Source: Silvimonas terrae
GTDB lineage: Bacteria; Pseudomonadota; Gammaproteobacteria; Burkholderiales; Chitinibacteraceae
Direction: 5' to 3'
Length of the DNA stretch: 64,000 nt
Assembly: GCF_014202765.1 (NCBI RefSeq)
Contig: NZ_JACHHN010000003.1
Span: 372,001-436,000, forward strand
The notes below the pieces were generated by a model that saw only the letters and a list, made by a program, of their open reading frames with translations, ran no database searches and was not told where the DNA came from. This document shows, piece by piece, positions 30,897 to 39,954 of the stretch. Position numbers and translations under genes: made by a program. Every line of letters starts with the position of its first letter. Within the stretch, counting starts at the first letter, position 1.

Positions 30897-31727
30897 TCAG
30901 GCTTGTTGCTGCACGATCACGGCCTGCGCCGGCATGGGCGCGGCAAAACCGGCCTCGCCAAAGCTCTCGCGGATCGTCTTGTTGGTATCAAAATAAACCT
31001 GCCAGTAATTGTCGTTATGGCAGTACGGACGAACGGCCAGCACCGGGCCGACCAGGTTGAACTCCAGGATTTCCACATCTACTGCCGGTTCTGCAATCAC
31101 ATTGGGAATCGCGCTGATTTTCTGCTTCAACAAGGCAATGGCGGCAGCATGATCGGTCGAACCTGCCAGTTGGGCTTTCAGATCAACCCGGCGGAATTCG
31201 TTCACGGTGTAGTTCTGGATGACATCACTAAAAATCTTGTTATTCCCGATCAGCGTGAGCACGTTGTCCGGGGTATTCACGGCGGTGACAAACAGGCCAA
31301 TCTCCTTGATTGAACCCGTAATGCCAGCCACCGTCACAAAATCACCTACCTTGAACGGGCGCAGCACAATGATGAATGCACCTGCAGCAAAGTTGGCCAG
31401 CAAACCGGACCAAGCCAGGCCAATGGCGACACCTGCCGCAGCAATCAACGCCGCAAAGGTTGTGGTCTGAACCCCGAAATACCCCAGAATACCAATGACC
31501 AGCAGCACGTTGAGCGTGACGGTAATGATCGAGCCGACGTAACGCAGCACGGTGGGATCCAGCTTCTGTTTTTCCAGCGATCGTTCCACCATGCGCACGG
31601 CAAAACTGATCAACCAGCGCCCAACCACCCAGAAAAGGATCGCGCCGATGATTTTGACGCCGAACGCGGTGAGTATCCCGATCAGGACATCTTTGTAGTG
31701 GACGACAGAATCGGCGTTCAAATCCAT
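30897..31727 (-). CDS. Small-conductance mechanosensitive channel (MscS family)
   Basis: This inner-membrane channel opens under tension and protects against osmotic downshift. The 276-residue protein is the length of E. coli MscS. It has three transmembrane helices, with TM3 containing the glycine/alanine-rich pore segment (AAAGVAIGLAWSGLLANFAA). The beta domain follows with FKVGDFVTVAGITGSIKEIG and the C-terminal alpha/beta cap. The ATG at 31727 is preferred because GGAG precedes it at a suitable distance; a start nine codons earlier has no ribosome binding site. Confidence 0.92.
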   Translation of the reverse strand: MDLNADSVVHYKDVLIGILTAFGVKIIGAILFWVVGRWLISFAVRMVERSLEKQKLDPTVLRYVGSIITVTLNVLLVIGILGYFGVQTTTFAALIAAAGVAIGLAWSGLLANFAAGAFIIVLRPFKVGDFVTVAGITGSIKEIGLFVTAVNTPDNVLTLIGNNKIFSDVIQNYTVNEFRRVDLKAQLAGSTDHAAAIALLKQKISAIPNVIAEPAVDVEILEFNLVGPVLAVRPYCHNDNYWQVYFDTNKTIRESFGEAGFAAPMPAQAVIVQQQA

Positions 31728-31804
31728 GTAAATCTCCGGTTGAAATGGCTGCATGAGAAAAAAGTGATATCTCAGCCTGGCACAAATTACCGAAAATTCA
31801 CCTT

Positions 31805-32716
31805 TCAGCCGCGCGGGTGATTTTTGGCGTGCAACGCCTGTAAACGGGCGGTCGCGACGTGGGTGTAAATCTGGGTGGTGGCAATATCGGCGTGCCCCAG
31901 CAAGACCTGCACCATTCTGAGATCAGCACCATGATTCAACAGATGTGTGGCAAAGGCGTGACGCAAAACGTGCGGCGACAACCGTGATGCATCAATGCCT
32001 GCCTGACTGGCGTAACCCTTGATGATGAACCAGGCGCCTTGACGGGTGAGCGGGTCTCCGCGCTGGTTCACAAAGATCAGCGCCACGCTCTTGCCTGCCG
32101 TCAGCAGGGGCCGCGACCGGGCCAGGTATTGCTGGAGCCAGTGACGCGCTTCTTCACCCAGGGGCACCAGCCGCTGCTTGCCCCCTTTGCCCCCCACCAC
32201 CTGCAGATACCCTTCATTCAGATGCAGCACCGAGCTATCGAGTCCAATCAGTTCAGATACGCGCAAACCGGTAGCGTACATGACCTCCAGCATCGCACGG
32301 TCCCGCAAGCCAGCATCCGTGTCGGTGTCCGGCGCATCCAGCAAGGCTTCGACCTGCGCTTCAGATAGCTCTTTGGGAAGCGGCCGCACGCGCTTGGGGG
32401 TATTGAGCGTCAGGGTCGGGTCATGGGCAATCTGGCCGTTGTTGATCCAGTACTGGTAGAACTTGCGCAGGCTGGCCATACGCCGAGCCATCGTTGCAGC
32501 CTTGCTATCCCGGGCTTGCGCTGCAAGGAAAGCCTGCACGTCAGCACGCTGGGCCTGGCGCATGTCCTTCTCTTCACCCTGCAACCAGACTGCCCAGATG
32601 ACGAGGTCCCGGCGATAACTCTCTGCCGTGTTTTGCGCCAGACCGTCAGCCAGCCAGATGTGGTCGATGAACTGATCAATCCAGCCTTGCTGCTGCTCAT
32701 TTGCCGTTAATGCCAT
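31805..32716 (-). CDS. xerD: Site-specific tyrosine recombinase XerD
   Basis: XerD with XerC resolves chromosome dimers at dif under FtsK control. The 303-residue protein has an N-terminal SAM-like DNA-binding domain and a C-terminal catalytic domain. The catalytic set is seen as arginine in ATGLRVSELIGL, lysine in VVGGKGGKQRLVPLGEEA, HVLRHAFATHLLNHGAD, LGHADIATTQ and the tyrosine in TQIYTHVATARL. It begins six bases before the ogt 3' end region (ogt is upstream on the minus strand), so the two may be co-transcribed. No dif site was searched for exhaustively. Confidence 0.94.
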   Translation of the reverse strand: MALTANEQQQGWIDQFIDHIWLADGLAQNTAESYRRDLVIWAVWLQGEEKDMRQAQRADVQAFLAAQARDSKAATMARRMASLRKFYQYWINNGQIAHDPTLTLNTPKRVRPLPKELSEAQVEALLDAPDTDTDAGLRDRAMLEVMYATGLRVSELIGLDSSVLHLNEGYLQVVGGKGGKQRLVPLGEEARHWLQQYLARSRPLLTAGKSVALIFVNQRGDPLTRQGAWFIIKGYASQAGIDASRLSPHVLRHAFATHLLNHGADLRMVQVLLGHADIATTQIYTHVATARLQALHAKNHPRG

Positions 32717-32722
32717 GCGCGC

Positions 32723-33247
32723 TCAGAAATCGGAAAACAGGTCAGGGGTTTCTTTCAGCAACAAGCGGCGCTTGATCGGAACCCAATCCACCCCGCCACG
32801 GTGCGCATTGAAACCACCCACGCCGTTGGCTGCGACCACGCGGTGGCAAGGAATCACCAGGGGTAGCGGGTTTTGACCACAAGCGCCACCCACCGCGCGG
32901 GCGACAGAGCCAATCGCCGTGGCAATCTCGGCGTAGGTACGCGTCTGGCCACAGGGAATTTGCGCGATCTGCTCCCACACGGCCCGCTCATGCGGCGAGC
33001 CAGTCAGTTTAAGGGGCAGGTCAAAAGCAAAGTGCGGATCAGCAAACCACTGCCCAAGTTGCCGGGCGGCCTCAAGCAACAACGGGGATTGCGGTGCCTG
33101 CAGCGGGGTCTGCGGGAGCGCGAAGTCTATCCGGCTGAGGGCCTCATCCCGCGCTATCAATCCCAGCCGCCCCACTGGGCTGTCAATCACGGCGTCGTAG
33201 TGGTATTCGGTGAAGTCATCGTTGAAAGAACGCGGGGATTCAGACAT
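32723..33247 (-). CDS. ogt: Methylated-DNA--protein-cysteine methyltransferase
   Basis: Ogt repairs O6-alkylguanine by transferring the alkyl group to its own cysteine. The 174-residue protein ends in the DNA-binding domain with GQTRTYAEIATAIGSVARAV and the active-site motif PLVIPCHRVV. The arginine-finger helix lies in the GQTRTYAEIA segment. No Ada N-terminal domain is present. It lies six bases upstream of xerD and may share its transcript. Confidence 0.93.
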   Translation of the reverse strand: MSESPRSFNDDFTEYHYDAVIDSPVGRLGLIARDEALSRIDFALPQTPLQAPQSPLLLEAARQLGQWFADPHFAFDLPLKLTGSPHERAVWEQIAQIPCGQTRTYAEIATAIGSVARAVGGACGQNPLPLVIPCHRVVAANGVGGFNAHRGGVDWVPIKRRLLLKETPDLFSDF

Positions 33248-33302
33248 GGCCGTAGGAGACGGGGCAAAACATCATGCTACCTGCTTGCGGCAAACCGCGG
33301 AC

Positions 33303-33338
33303 GAAAAAAAACGCGAAGCCCTCAGGCTTCGCGTTTTC
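33303..33338 (-). terminator. Rho-independent terminator of the rpsP-rimM-trmD-rplS operon
   Basis: On the minus strand ACGCGAAGCC and GGCTTCGCGT pair around TGAG and are followed by a long T-run. It is about 20 bases beyond the rplS stop. Confidence 0.88.
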
Positions 33339-33354
33339 AGAAAATCGCCACAAC

Positions 33355-33738
33355 TTATTGTGCAGCGGTTTCCTTGATCTTGCGTGCAGGCAGCTTTTCC
33401 TTGATACGTGCGGACTTGCCCGAACGATCGCGGAGGTAATACAGCTTGGCACGACGTACATCACCGCGACGCTTCACTTCAACGGAAGCAACCAGCGGGG
33501 AATAGGTCTGGAAGGAACGCTCAACACCGGTACCGGCGGAGATCTTGCGCACGATGAACGCGCTGTTCAGGCCGCGGTTACGCTTGGCGATCACAACACC
33601 TTCAAACGCCTGCAGACGTTCACGGTTACCTTCCTTTACCTTCACTTGAACGATAACGGTATCGCCCGGTGCAAATTCAGGAATGGTTTTACCCAGACGG
33701 GCGATTTCTTCTTGTTCGAGCTTTTGAATCAGGTTCAT
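33355..33738 (-). CDS. rplS: 50S ribosomal protein L19
   Basis: L19 sits at the 30S/50S interface. The 127-residue protein starts [17 protein letters not shown] and has the typical segments [19 protein letters not shown] and [15 protein letters not shown]. It is the last gene of the operon rpsP-rimM-trmD-rplS, four bases after the trmD stop. Start 33738 is fixed by homology; the upstream in-frame extension overlaps trmD. Confidence 0.97.
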   Translation of the reverse strand: MNLIQKLEQEEIARLGKTIPEFAPGDTVIVQVKVKEGNRERLQAFEGVVIAKRNRGLNSAFIVRKISAGTGVERSFQTYSPLVASVEVKRRGDVRRAKLYYLRDRSGKSARIKEKLPARKIKETAAQ

Positions 33739-33742
33739 GACC

Positions 33743-34543
33743 TTACTCCTGTACGAAACTTGTTCCTTCTTCTCCGGACTGGAGGGAGCCGGCTTGTGCC
33801 GCATACTCCGCCTTGAAATCGGCCAGAAGACGAGTTTCCTCTTTTGAAAGCGGACGCTGTTGCAACAGATCAGGACGACGCAACCAGGTGCGGCCCAACG
33901 ATTGCTTCAAACGCCAGCGACGTATATTGGCATGATTACCCGAAAGCAGCACTTCCGGCACCGCCATACCGCGGTATTCTTCGGGACGGGTGTAATGCGG
34001 GCAATCCAGCAACCCGTCCACGAATGAATCTTCCACTGCACTGGCGGCGGTATTCAGCACACCAGGCAAGTGTCTTGCTACTGCATCCATCAGCACCATG
34101 GCAGGCAATTCGCCGCCAGAGAGCACGTAGTCGCCAACCGATATTTCCAGGTCAACCTGGCGCTGCAAAACGCGCTCGTCGACACCTTCATAACGGCCGC
34201 ACAACAGGATCAGGCCGGGTTCTGCCGCCAGTTGCAGCACTCGCTCATGCGTGAGTGGTGCGCCTTGGGGCGACAGATAAACCACTTTGGGCGTAATGCC
34301 CAATTGCGCCTGGCGCTGTCGGGCCGCATCAATGGCGTCTTCCAGCGGTTGCGGCAGCATCACCATGCCAGGACCGCCGCCATAGGGGCGATCGTCGACA
34401 CGGCGGTAATTGTCATGCGTGAAATCCCGGGGGTTCCAGCCGACGAAATCAATAATGCCCTGCTCCACCGCGCGCTGGGTAATCCCAAAGCGCGTAATGG
34501 CTTCGAACATGTCAGGAAACAGCGTGATGGCATCGAAATGCAT
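33743..34543 (-). CDS. trmD: tRNA (guanine-N1)-methyltransferase
   Basis: TrmD methylates G37 of tRNAs with G36, preventing frameshifts. The 266-residue protein is a SPOUT-fold enzyme. It begins [20 protein letters not shown] and contains [13 protein letters not shown], the trefoil-knot segment [13 protein letters not shown] and [17 protein letters not shown]. The knot region binds S-adenosylmethionine. The gene lies third in the rpsP operon. The start at 34543 is chosen by homology; the frame runs 26 codons further into the rimM end. Confidence 0.97.
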   Translation of the reverse strand: MHFDAITLFPDMFEAITRFGITQRAVEQGIIDFVGWNPRDFTHDNYRRVDDRPYGGGPGMVMLPQPLEDAIDAARQRQAQLGITPKVVYLSPQGAPLTHERVLQLAAEPGLILLCGRYEGVDERVLQRQVDLEISVGDYVLSGGELPAMVLMDAVARHLPGVLNTAASAVEDSFVDGLLDCPHYTRPEEYRGMAVPEVLLSGNHANIRRWRLKQSLGRTWLRRPDLLQQRPLSKEETRLLADFKAEYAAQAGSLQSGEEGTSFVQE

Positions 34544-34571
34544 ATGCGCGCTGTTGACCTGTGGCGTGCCC

Positions 34572-35120
34572 TCAGTAGTCAAGACCCCAGTCCACCGTAA
34601 TGACGCGGGCTGCCAGATCAACCTTCAGCACCACATGCCCGACAAAGGGCACAAGGCGTTCGGTGTCACCGTCACGCGCCACGATCACATCGTTGGCTCC
34701 GGTCTCGAACAACTTTTCAACCACACCCAGGCTCTGGCCTTCCGTGTTGACGATAGACAGACCCTCAAGGTCAGCCCAGTAATACTCGTCTTCACCAGCT
34801 TGTGGCATCTCGCTGCGCGGAACCGCTACCTGGCAGCCTTTAAGGGCAAATGCCTGATCGCGGTCATCAACGCCGACAAAGCGCACGGACAGCTTTTTGG
34901 GCTGCACCGAGGCTTCTGCCACTTTGTAAGCACGCCAGTTGCCATCACGCCCGATCCACCACGTTTTGTAGTCGAGCAGGCTATCCGGGGACTCGGTATC
35001 CGCGACGATATTGACACCGCCACGAATACCAAAAGCCCCGCTGATGTAACCCATGGATACCAGATCGTCCGGTACCGCTGTGGGCGTGACTTGCGGGGCA
35101 GTCGGTTTATTGCTGGTCAC
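34572..35120 (-). CDS. rimM: Ribosome maturation factor RimM
   Basis: RimM binds S19 and assists 30S head assembly. The protein has about 182 residues. The N-terminal domain has [17 protein letters not shown] and the C-terminal PRC-barrel has [16 protein letters not shown] and [17 protein letters not shown]. The start is probably the GTG at 35120, 10 bases after the rpsP stop; a TTG two codons earlier is possible. The longer frame overlaps rpsP and is not supported by homology. Confidence 0.93.
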   Translation of the reverse strand: MTSNKPTAPQVTPTAVPDDLVSMGYISGAFGIRGGVNIVADTESPDSLLDYKTWWIGRDGNWRAYKVAEASVQPKKLSVRFVGVDDRDQAFALKGCQVAVPRSEMPQAGEDEYYWADLEGLSIVNTEGQSLGVVEKLFETGANDVIVARDGDTERLVPFVGHVVLKVDLAARVITVDWGLDY

Positions 35121-35130
35121 AGTCAACTGC

Positions 35131-35382
35131 TTAGGCAGCAGCCGGCTTGTAGCCCTTGAGCAGGCGAGCCACGGTGTCGCTGACTTGCGCGCCAACGCCA
35201 ACCCAGTAGTTCACGCGGTCAAGCGCGAAACGGGTCGGTTCCTGGCCTTCACCGGCGGACGGGTCGTAGAAACCCACGCGCTCGATGAAGCGGCCATCGC
35301 GGCGATTGCGCGAATCAGTAACAACAACATTGTAGAACGGACGGTCTTTGGCGCCGCCGCGGGACAGACGAATCACAACCAT
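35131..35382 (-). CDS. rpsP: 30S ribosomal protein S16
   Basis: S16 is a primary assembly protein of the 30S body. The 83-residue protein begins [20 protein letters not shown] and has [13 protein letters not shown]. It is the first gene of the operon with rimM, trmD and rplS, and a promoter candidate lies 42-71 bases upstream. The ATG at 35382 is fixed by homology; the frame extends 22 codons upstream without family support. Confidence 0.97.
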   Translation of the reverse strand: MVVIRLSRGGAKDRPFYNVVVTDSRNRRDGRFIERVGFYDPSAGEGQEPTRFALDRVNYWVGVGAQVSDTVARLLKGYKPAAA

Positions 35383-35423
35383 GATTGATACCCAGTTTGA
35401 AATCGGTTTACGCGAAACCAGCG

Positions 35424-35453
35424 ATTGTATGTGAAAAGCACAAGTCAATACAA
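35424..35453 (-). promoter_or_regulatory. Candidate sigma-70 promoter of the rpsP operon
   Basis: On the minus strand TTGTAT (35453-35448) and TACAAT (35429-35424) are separated by 18 bases. The rpsP start lies 41 bases downstream of the -10 element. Confidence 0.5.
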
Positions 35454-35507
35454 GCCTTTAAAGCTGAACTTGCGCCAGGAAGAACCCTTTACCACCACTT
35501 CAAGCAC

Positions 35508-35533
35508 CGATCGGCGCCACCTGGCGCCGATCG
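35508..35533. repeat. Strong hairpin downstream of ffh
   Basis: CGATCGGCGCC and GGCGCCGATCG are perfect 11-bp arms around ACCT. It is 22 bases after the ffh stop on the minus strand. The A/T-rich run is on the ffh side, so there is no U-tract after the hairpin in the ffh transcript. Confidence 0.65.
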
Positions 35534-35555
35534 TCCGCTTAAAATTTTTTGCCGT

Positions 35556-36899
35556 TTACATCCCCGGCAGCATGCCCTTCATGCCACGCATGAGCTTCAT
35601 CATGCCGCCCTTGCTGAACTGCTTCATCATCTTCTGCGTCTCTTCAAACTGCTTGAGCAGACGATTGACTTCCTGCACCGACACGCCAGCACCGGTAGCA
35701 ATGCGGCGCTTGCGGCTGGCTTTGATCAGCTCCGGCTTGCGGCGCTCCAGCGGGGTCATCGAATTGATAATGCCTTCAATGCGCGCCACGGATTTGTCGG
35801 TGACCTGATTATTGGCCATCTGGCTGACCTGGCCGGGCAACTTGTCCAGCAAAGCGCCCATGCCGCCCATCTTTTTCATCTGGCCGATCTGGGCCTTGAA
35901 GTCTTCCAGGTCAAAACCCTTGCCGGATTTGACCTTCTTCATCATCTGGAGGGCTTCGGCTTCATCGACGCTCTTTTGCACGTCTTCGATCAGCGACAGC
36001 ACGTCACCCATGCCCAGCACACGGCTGGCCATCCGGTCTGGATGGAATGGCTCCAGACCATTGAGTTTTTCGCCCACACCGATGAACTTGATCGGTTTGC
36101 CGGTTACTTGCCGCACCGACAGCGCCGCACCGCCACGCGAGTCACCATCCAGTTTGGTCAGAATCACCCCGGTCAGCGGCAGCGTTTCATTAAACGCACG
36201 CGCCACATTCACCGCATCCTGCCCTTGCATGGCGTCGACCACAAACAAGGTTTCAACCGGATTGATACTGGCGTGCAGTTCCTTGATTTCCGCCATCATG
36301 GCTTCATCAATGGCAAGGCGACCCGCCGTATCGACGATCAGTACATCGTGGAAATGCTTTTTGGCGTAGTCGAGCGCGGCACTAGCGATATCTGCCGGCT
36401 TTTGCGAGACATCCGACGGAAACCATTCCACTTCAATCTGGGCAGCCAGGGTCTTGAGCTGTTCAATCGCCGCCGGGCGATAAACGTCCGTAGACACCAG
36501 CAGCACTTTTTTCTTCTGGGTCTCTTTCAGGCGCTTGGCCAGCTTGCCGGACGTGGTCGTCTTGCCCGCCCCCTGCAAACCTGCCATCAACACGACTGCG
36601 GGCGGTACCGCCGCCAGGTTCAGGGCATCATTTTGCGCGCCCATCAGGCGGGTCAGTTCTTCATAGACCACGCCGATAAACGCCTGACCCGGTGTCAGGC
36701 TGCCAATGACATCCTGGCCGAGCGAACGTGTTTTGACGTCTGCAATGAACTGCTTGACCACGGGCAAGGCCACATCGGCCTCCAGCAACGCCATGCGTAC
36801 TTCGCGCAGAGCGTCCTGGATGTTGTCTTCAGTCAGGCGCGCCTGACCGCGCAGCGTCTTGACGACGCCGGAGAGACGGTTGGAAAGGTTATCCAGCAT
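35556..36899 (-). CDS. ffh: Signal recognition particle protein Ffh
   Basis: Ffh binds 4.5S RNA and signal sequences and targets inner-membrane proteins. The 447-residue protein has the N domain (MLDNLSNRLSGVVKTLRGQA). The G domain follows with GLQGAGKTTTSGKLAK (P-loop), DTAGRLAIDEAMM and TKLDGDSRGGAAL. The C-terminal M domain is rich in methionine (residues about 330-447, ending RGMKGMLPGM). The 4.5S RNA gene was not found in this window. ATG 36899 is chosen by homology. Confidence 0.97.
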   Translation of the reverse strand: MLDNLSNRLSGVVKTLRGQARLTEDNIQDALREVRMALLEADVALPVVKQFIADVKTRSLGQDVIGSLTPGQAFIGVVYEELTRLMGAQNDALNLAAVPPAVVLMAGLQGAGKTTTSGKLAKRLKETQKKKVLLVSTDVYRPAAIEQLKTLAAQIEVEWFPSDVSQKPADIASAALDYAKKHFHDVLIVDTAGRLAIDEAMMAEIKELHASINPVETLFVVDAMQGQDAVNVARAFNETLPLTGVILTKLDGDSRGGAALSVRQVTGKPIKFIGVGEKLNGLEPFHPDRMASRVLGMGDVLSLIEDVQKSVDEAEALQMMKKVKSGKGFDLEDFKAQIGQMKKMGGMGALLDKLPGQVSQMANNQVTDKSVARIEGIINSMTPLERRKPELIKASRKRRIATGAGVSVQEVNRLLKQFEETQKMMKQFSKGGMMKLMRGMKGMLPGM

Positions 36900-36971
36900 A
36901 AATAATTCCCGACCCTGCTCGACGGACAAGCGGGCTCTGTTAGACTAAACGATTCCGCAATTCTAACTGAT

Positions 36972-37793
36972 TTGATACCCGTGTCCTGGCTCGCGTTCAT
37001 CGCCTTGTTCATTTATCTGACTTTGGGGTGGCATTTTTGCCGCACCCGTCTGGCTGGACGCGGGGTTATTCACACCGGCGCAGAGAACGCTATTCTGCTG
37101 CTGGCCTTGGCCATACACGGGCTGGCGCTCTGGCCTGCACTGGCTGAACCGCCACTTCATTTTGGTGCCGCAGAAGCGCTTTCGATGATTGCCTGGCTGG
37201 CCCTGATTACCTACCTGCTGGGCCACCTTGCTTTTCCGCTGGAAGGTCTGCAACCGCCGGTCATAGGGTTGACGGTGGTTCTGCTGGGGTTAAGCCTCGT
37301 TCTGCCGCCTGGCCATGTGCTGACCTATACCCAGAACGGCGTCTCGCGCCTGCATTTTCTGGCGGCCATGCTGGCCTATGGCCTGTTTACCAACGCCACC
37401 GGCGTTGCCATTCTGATGCGCCTGGCAGACCGCCGCCTGCATCACGCCTCTGCCAATCTGCTGGTTCAAAAACTTCCACCCTTGCTGGCACTGGAACGCC
37501 TGTTGTTTGCCTGCATCAGCACCGGCTTTTTGCTACTGACCGTGGCCCTGGTCACCGGCATTACCTTTAGCGAAGAAATTTTTGGCCGGGCGCTGGAGTT
37601 CAATCACAAGATTGTGCTCTCCGTGGCAGCCTGGTTGGTGTACGGCTTGCTGCTGCTGGGCCGCCGCTTGCGGGGCTGGCGTGGGCGTGTGGCCACACTG
37701 TGGACAACGACGGGCTTCTTTTTGCTGATTCTGGGTTATATCGGCAGCCGGTTTGTGCTGGATGTCATCCTGCACCGCCCAGGCCTCGGCTAG
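36972..37793 (+). CDS. CcsA/YpjD-like cytochrome c assembly membrane protein
   Basis: This 273-residue integral membrane protein has about eight hydrophobic helices. It resembles the cytochrome c biogenesis (CcsA/CcmC-type, PF01578) family, such as E. coli YpjD, which lies next to ffh in many genomes. SRLHFLAAMLAYGLF and EFNHKIVLSVAAWLVYGLLL contain histidines where heme-handling relatives have theirs. A role in heme or cytochrome assembly is inferred only from the family. It is divergent from ffh with about 70 bases between. The start is unclear: TTG at 36972 or GTG at 36981. Confidence 0.82.
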   Translation: MIPVSWLAFIALFIYLTLGWHFCRTRLAGRGVIHTGAENAILLLALAIHGLALWPALAEPPLHFGAAEALSMIAWLALITYLLGHLAFPLEGLQPPVIGLTVVLLGLSLVLPPGHVLTYTQNGVSRLHFLAAMLAYGLFTNATGVAILMRLADRRLHHASANLLVQKLPPLLALERLLFACISTGFLLLTVALVTGITFSEEIFGRALEFNHKIVLSVAAWLVYGLLLLGRRLRGWRGRVATLWTTTGFFLLILGYIGSRFVLDVILHRPGLG

Positions 37794-37819
37794 CATGGTA
37801 CGCGGCTGAGAGCGGCGCT

Positions 37820-38290
37820 CTGGCTGCGTTGCGGCCACTTGCCGTACTTGTACGTACTGTCTGCGTGGCCGCGCCTTGCCAGATCGCCTCTCTCAACCGC
37901 CGAAGCATTGCTGTACAAAACCGGGCTGGCTGCGTTGCGGCCACTTGCCGTACTTATAACGTACTGTCTGCGTGGCCGCGCCTTGCCAGATCGCCCCTCT
38001 CAACCGCCGAAGCATTGCTGTACAAAACCAGGCTGGCTGCGTTGCGGCCACTTGCCGTACTTGTACGTACTGTCTGCGTAGCCGCGCCTTGCCCGATCGC
38101 CTCTCTCAACCGCCGAAGCATTGCTGTACAAAATCAGGGCTGGCTGCGTTGCGGCGCCTTGCCAGATCGCCCTTCTCAGCCGCCGTAGCATTGCTGTACA
38201 AAATCAGGGCTGGCTGCGTTGCGGCGCCTTGCCAGATCGCCCTTCTCAGCCGCCGTAGCATGCCGTGCAAAACCAGGACTGGCGGCGTTG
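37820..38290 (+). repeat. Tandem repeat array (106/107-bp and 70-bp units)
   Basis: Units begin CTGGCTGCGTTGCGG at 37820, 37926, 38033, 38140 and 38210, with a diverged sixth start at 38279. The periods are therefore 106, 107, 107, 70 and 69. The first three units contain a hairpin with arms GCGGCCAC and GTGGCCGC and inner GTAC repeats; units 4 and 5 lack exactly this 37-bp segment. Each unit ends in ACCGCCGAAGCATTGCTGTA or a variant, then CAAAA. The gap 37794-38385 contains this array and a promoter but no gene. Frames running through it are repeat artefacts. Confidence 0.9.
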
Positions 38291-38347
38291 CCCGGAGCAG
38301 CAAGCGTGATACGCGTCCTCCCTGCTTTCAATAGCCAGGGGCAGCAC

Positions 38348-38356
38348 TGCTATAAT
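38348..38356 (+). promoter_or_regulatory. Extended -10 promoter of the CNNM/CorC gene
   Basis: TGCTATAAT matches the extended -10 consensus exactly. A TTG start codon lies 30 bases further on. No convincing -35 hexamer is seen; the tandem array ends about 60 bases upstream. Confidence 0.65.
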
Positions 38357-38385
38357 CCGTCCCATTACCATTCCGGAATGCCGCT

Positions 38386-39654
38386 TTGGACGACATCCCC
38401 ATAGGCGAGTTGATCGCAGCGCTGATCCTCTGCCTGTTTAGTTCTGCTTTTTTCTCTGCCTCAGAAACCGCCATGATGGCGGTGAATCGTTTCCGACTGA
38501 AAGCGCTGGCCCAGCAGGGCAATCGCGGCGCGCTGCTCACGCTCAAACTACTGGATCACACGGATCGCCTGCTGGGCGTGATCTTGCTGGGCAACACCCT
38601 GATCAATACCGCCACGGCGACACTGGCCACCCTCATCACCACCCGGCTGTTCGGGGATGACCATGTGGCACTGGGACTGGCTACGTTGACGGTGGCGTTT
38701 GCCATTCTGGTATTTTCCGAGGCGACGCCCAAGGTCATTGCCGCCACCCACCCGGATCGCTCTGCCTTGCTGGCCAGCTATCCGCTGACATTGTTGCTGC
38801 GGGTCTTTTATCCGGCGGTCTGGTTCATCAATCTGTTTGTGCATGGCCTGCTGCGCCTCTTGCATTTACAAGGCAAAAAGCATGACCACGCCAGCCTGCG
38901 CCCGGAAGAATTACGCATGCTGGTGCTGGAATCCGGCCGGTTCATGGAGAAAAAGCATCACACGATTCTGGTCAATCTGTTTGAACTGACCAACATCACC
39001 GTGGATGACGTGATGACGCCACGCCATCAAATTGAGGCGCTGGACCTGCATGCCCCGCAAGAAGTCCTCGCCCGCCAGTTGTATACCTGCCATCACACCC
39101 GCTTGCCGGTGTATGAGGGCAATGCCGACAACATGGTCGGGATTTTGCACACCCGCAAGGCGCTCTCGCTGGGTGAGGATGAATTGACCGGGGAGACATT
39201 GCGCACGCTGATCCGGCCACCCTACTTCATTCCTTCCGGCACACCCCTGTTCACGCAATTACAGAATTTCCAGGAAAACCGTCGCCGGATCGGCCTGGTG
39301 GTGGATGAATACGGTGAATTGCGGGGCCTGGTTACGCTGGAAGATATTCTTGAGCAGATTATTGGCGAATTCACTACCAATGCCCCATCGGCCGGATCGC
39401 GCCTGGAAAAACAATCCGATGGCAGTTATTTGCTCGATGGCTCCATGAGCCTGCGTGAACTCAATCGCAAACTCAAACGCAATTTCCCGCTGGATGGCCC
39501 CAAGACGCTCAATGGGCTCGTGCTGGAATATTTTCAGGATATTCCCGACGCCGGCACGTGTCTTGCCATTGCCGGAGAACGACTGGAAATTGTGCAAACC
39601 CAGGATCGAAGTATCAAAGTGATTCGTTTGTATCCGCTCGCCACGACGCATTGA
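38386..39654 (+). CDS. HlyC/CorC family transporter (CNNM and CBS domains)
   Basis: This 422-residue inner-membrane protein has an N-terminal CNNM (DUF21) domain with about four hydrophobic helices (FSSAFFSASETAMMAVNRFR is the family signature). A CBS pair follows (about 200-330, VDDVMTPRHQIEALD and LVVDEYGELRGLVTLEDILE). It ends with a CorC/HlyC-type transporter-associated domain (YLLDGSMSLRELNRKLKRNF). Members export magnesium or cobalt, and the substrate here is unknown. The start is a TTG giving DDIPIGELIAAL, which matches the family opening. It stands alone; the 300-bp gap before pilB follows. Confidence 0.9.
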   Translation: MDDIPIGELIAALILCLFSSAFFSASETAMMAVNRFRLKALAQQGNRGALLTLKLLDHTDRLLGVILLGNTLINTATATLATLITTRLFGDDHVALGLATLTVAFAILVFSEATPKVIAATHPDRSALLASYPLTLLLRVFYPAVWFINLFVHGLLRLLHLQGKKHDHASLRPEELRMLVLESGRFMEKKHHTILVNLFELTNITVDDVMTPRHQIEALDLHAPQEVLARQLYTCHHTRLPVYEGNADNMVGILHTRKALSLGEDELTGETLRTLIRPPYFIPSGTPLFTQLQNFQENRRRIGLVVDEYGELRGLVTLEDILEQIIGEFTTNAPSAGSRLEKQSDGSYLLDGSMSLRELNRKLKRNFPLDGPKTLNGLVLEYFQDIPDAGTCLAIAGERLEIVQTQDRSIKVIRLYPLATTH

Positions 39655-39954
39655 TTGCGGTGGCAATCCGGGCAATACTGCCCACCCGTACGCATATTTG
39701 TGCCGAAAGCGCGACACCGTTTAGCGCCGCGTTTCGGTGACTTGCCGAAAGGCCCAGAATGCGCACAATACGCTATTGTCTTTGCTAGACTGGTTAATAC
39801 CCGCCCAAACCTGCAATTTCGGCGCAATTGAACTCGTCGAGGCACAATATCTGTCTGCAGGCTGACGAACAGGGCCGGTAAAGCGGATTGGCAATACCGC
39901 AATCCATTGTTTTGGTGTTGGTCAATTAACCTGCACGAATTGAATACGGCGATC
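39655..39954 (+). other. Leader region of the pilBCD operon
   Basis: About 300 bases with no gene. It is AT-richer than the surroundings near 39770-39800 and 39900-39950. Neither a clear sigma-70 nor a sigma-54 promoter could be assigned, although pilB promoters in this group are often simple housekeeping ones. Confidence 0.4.

Noticed and set aside
35385-36905. Plus-strand frame of 506 codons opposite ffh
   Set aside because: It is a shadow of ffh, rich in histidine and glutamine in the way antisense frames of GC-rich genes usually are.
37700-38334. Several plus- and minus-strand frames over the tandem array
   Set aside because: The apparent proteins are repeats of VRTVCVAAPCQIASLNRRS-like blocks caused by the DNA repeat. 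Unit lengths of 106 and 107 change the frame between units, and no start signal is seen.
39655-39954. A sigma-54 promoter before pilB
   Set aside because: GG...GC pairs such as TGGCAATACCGC were examined, but the spacing is 7 and not 10 bases. No -24/-12 element is supported.
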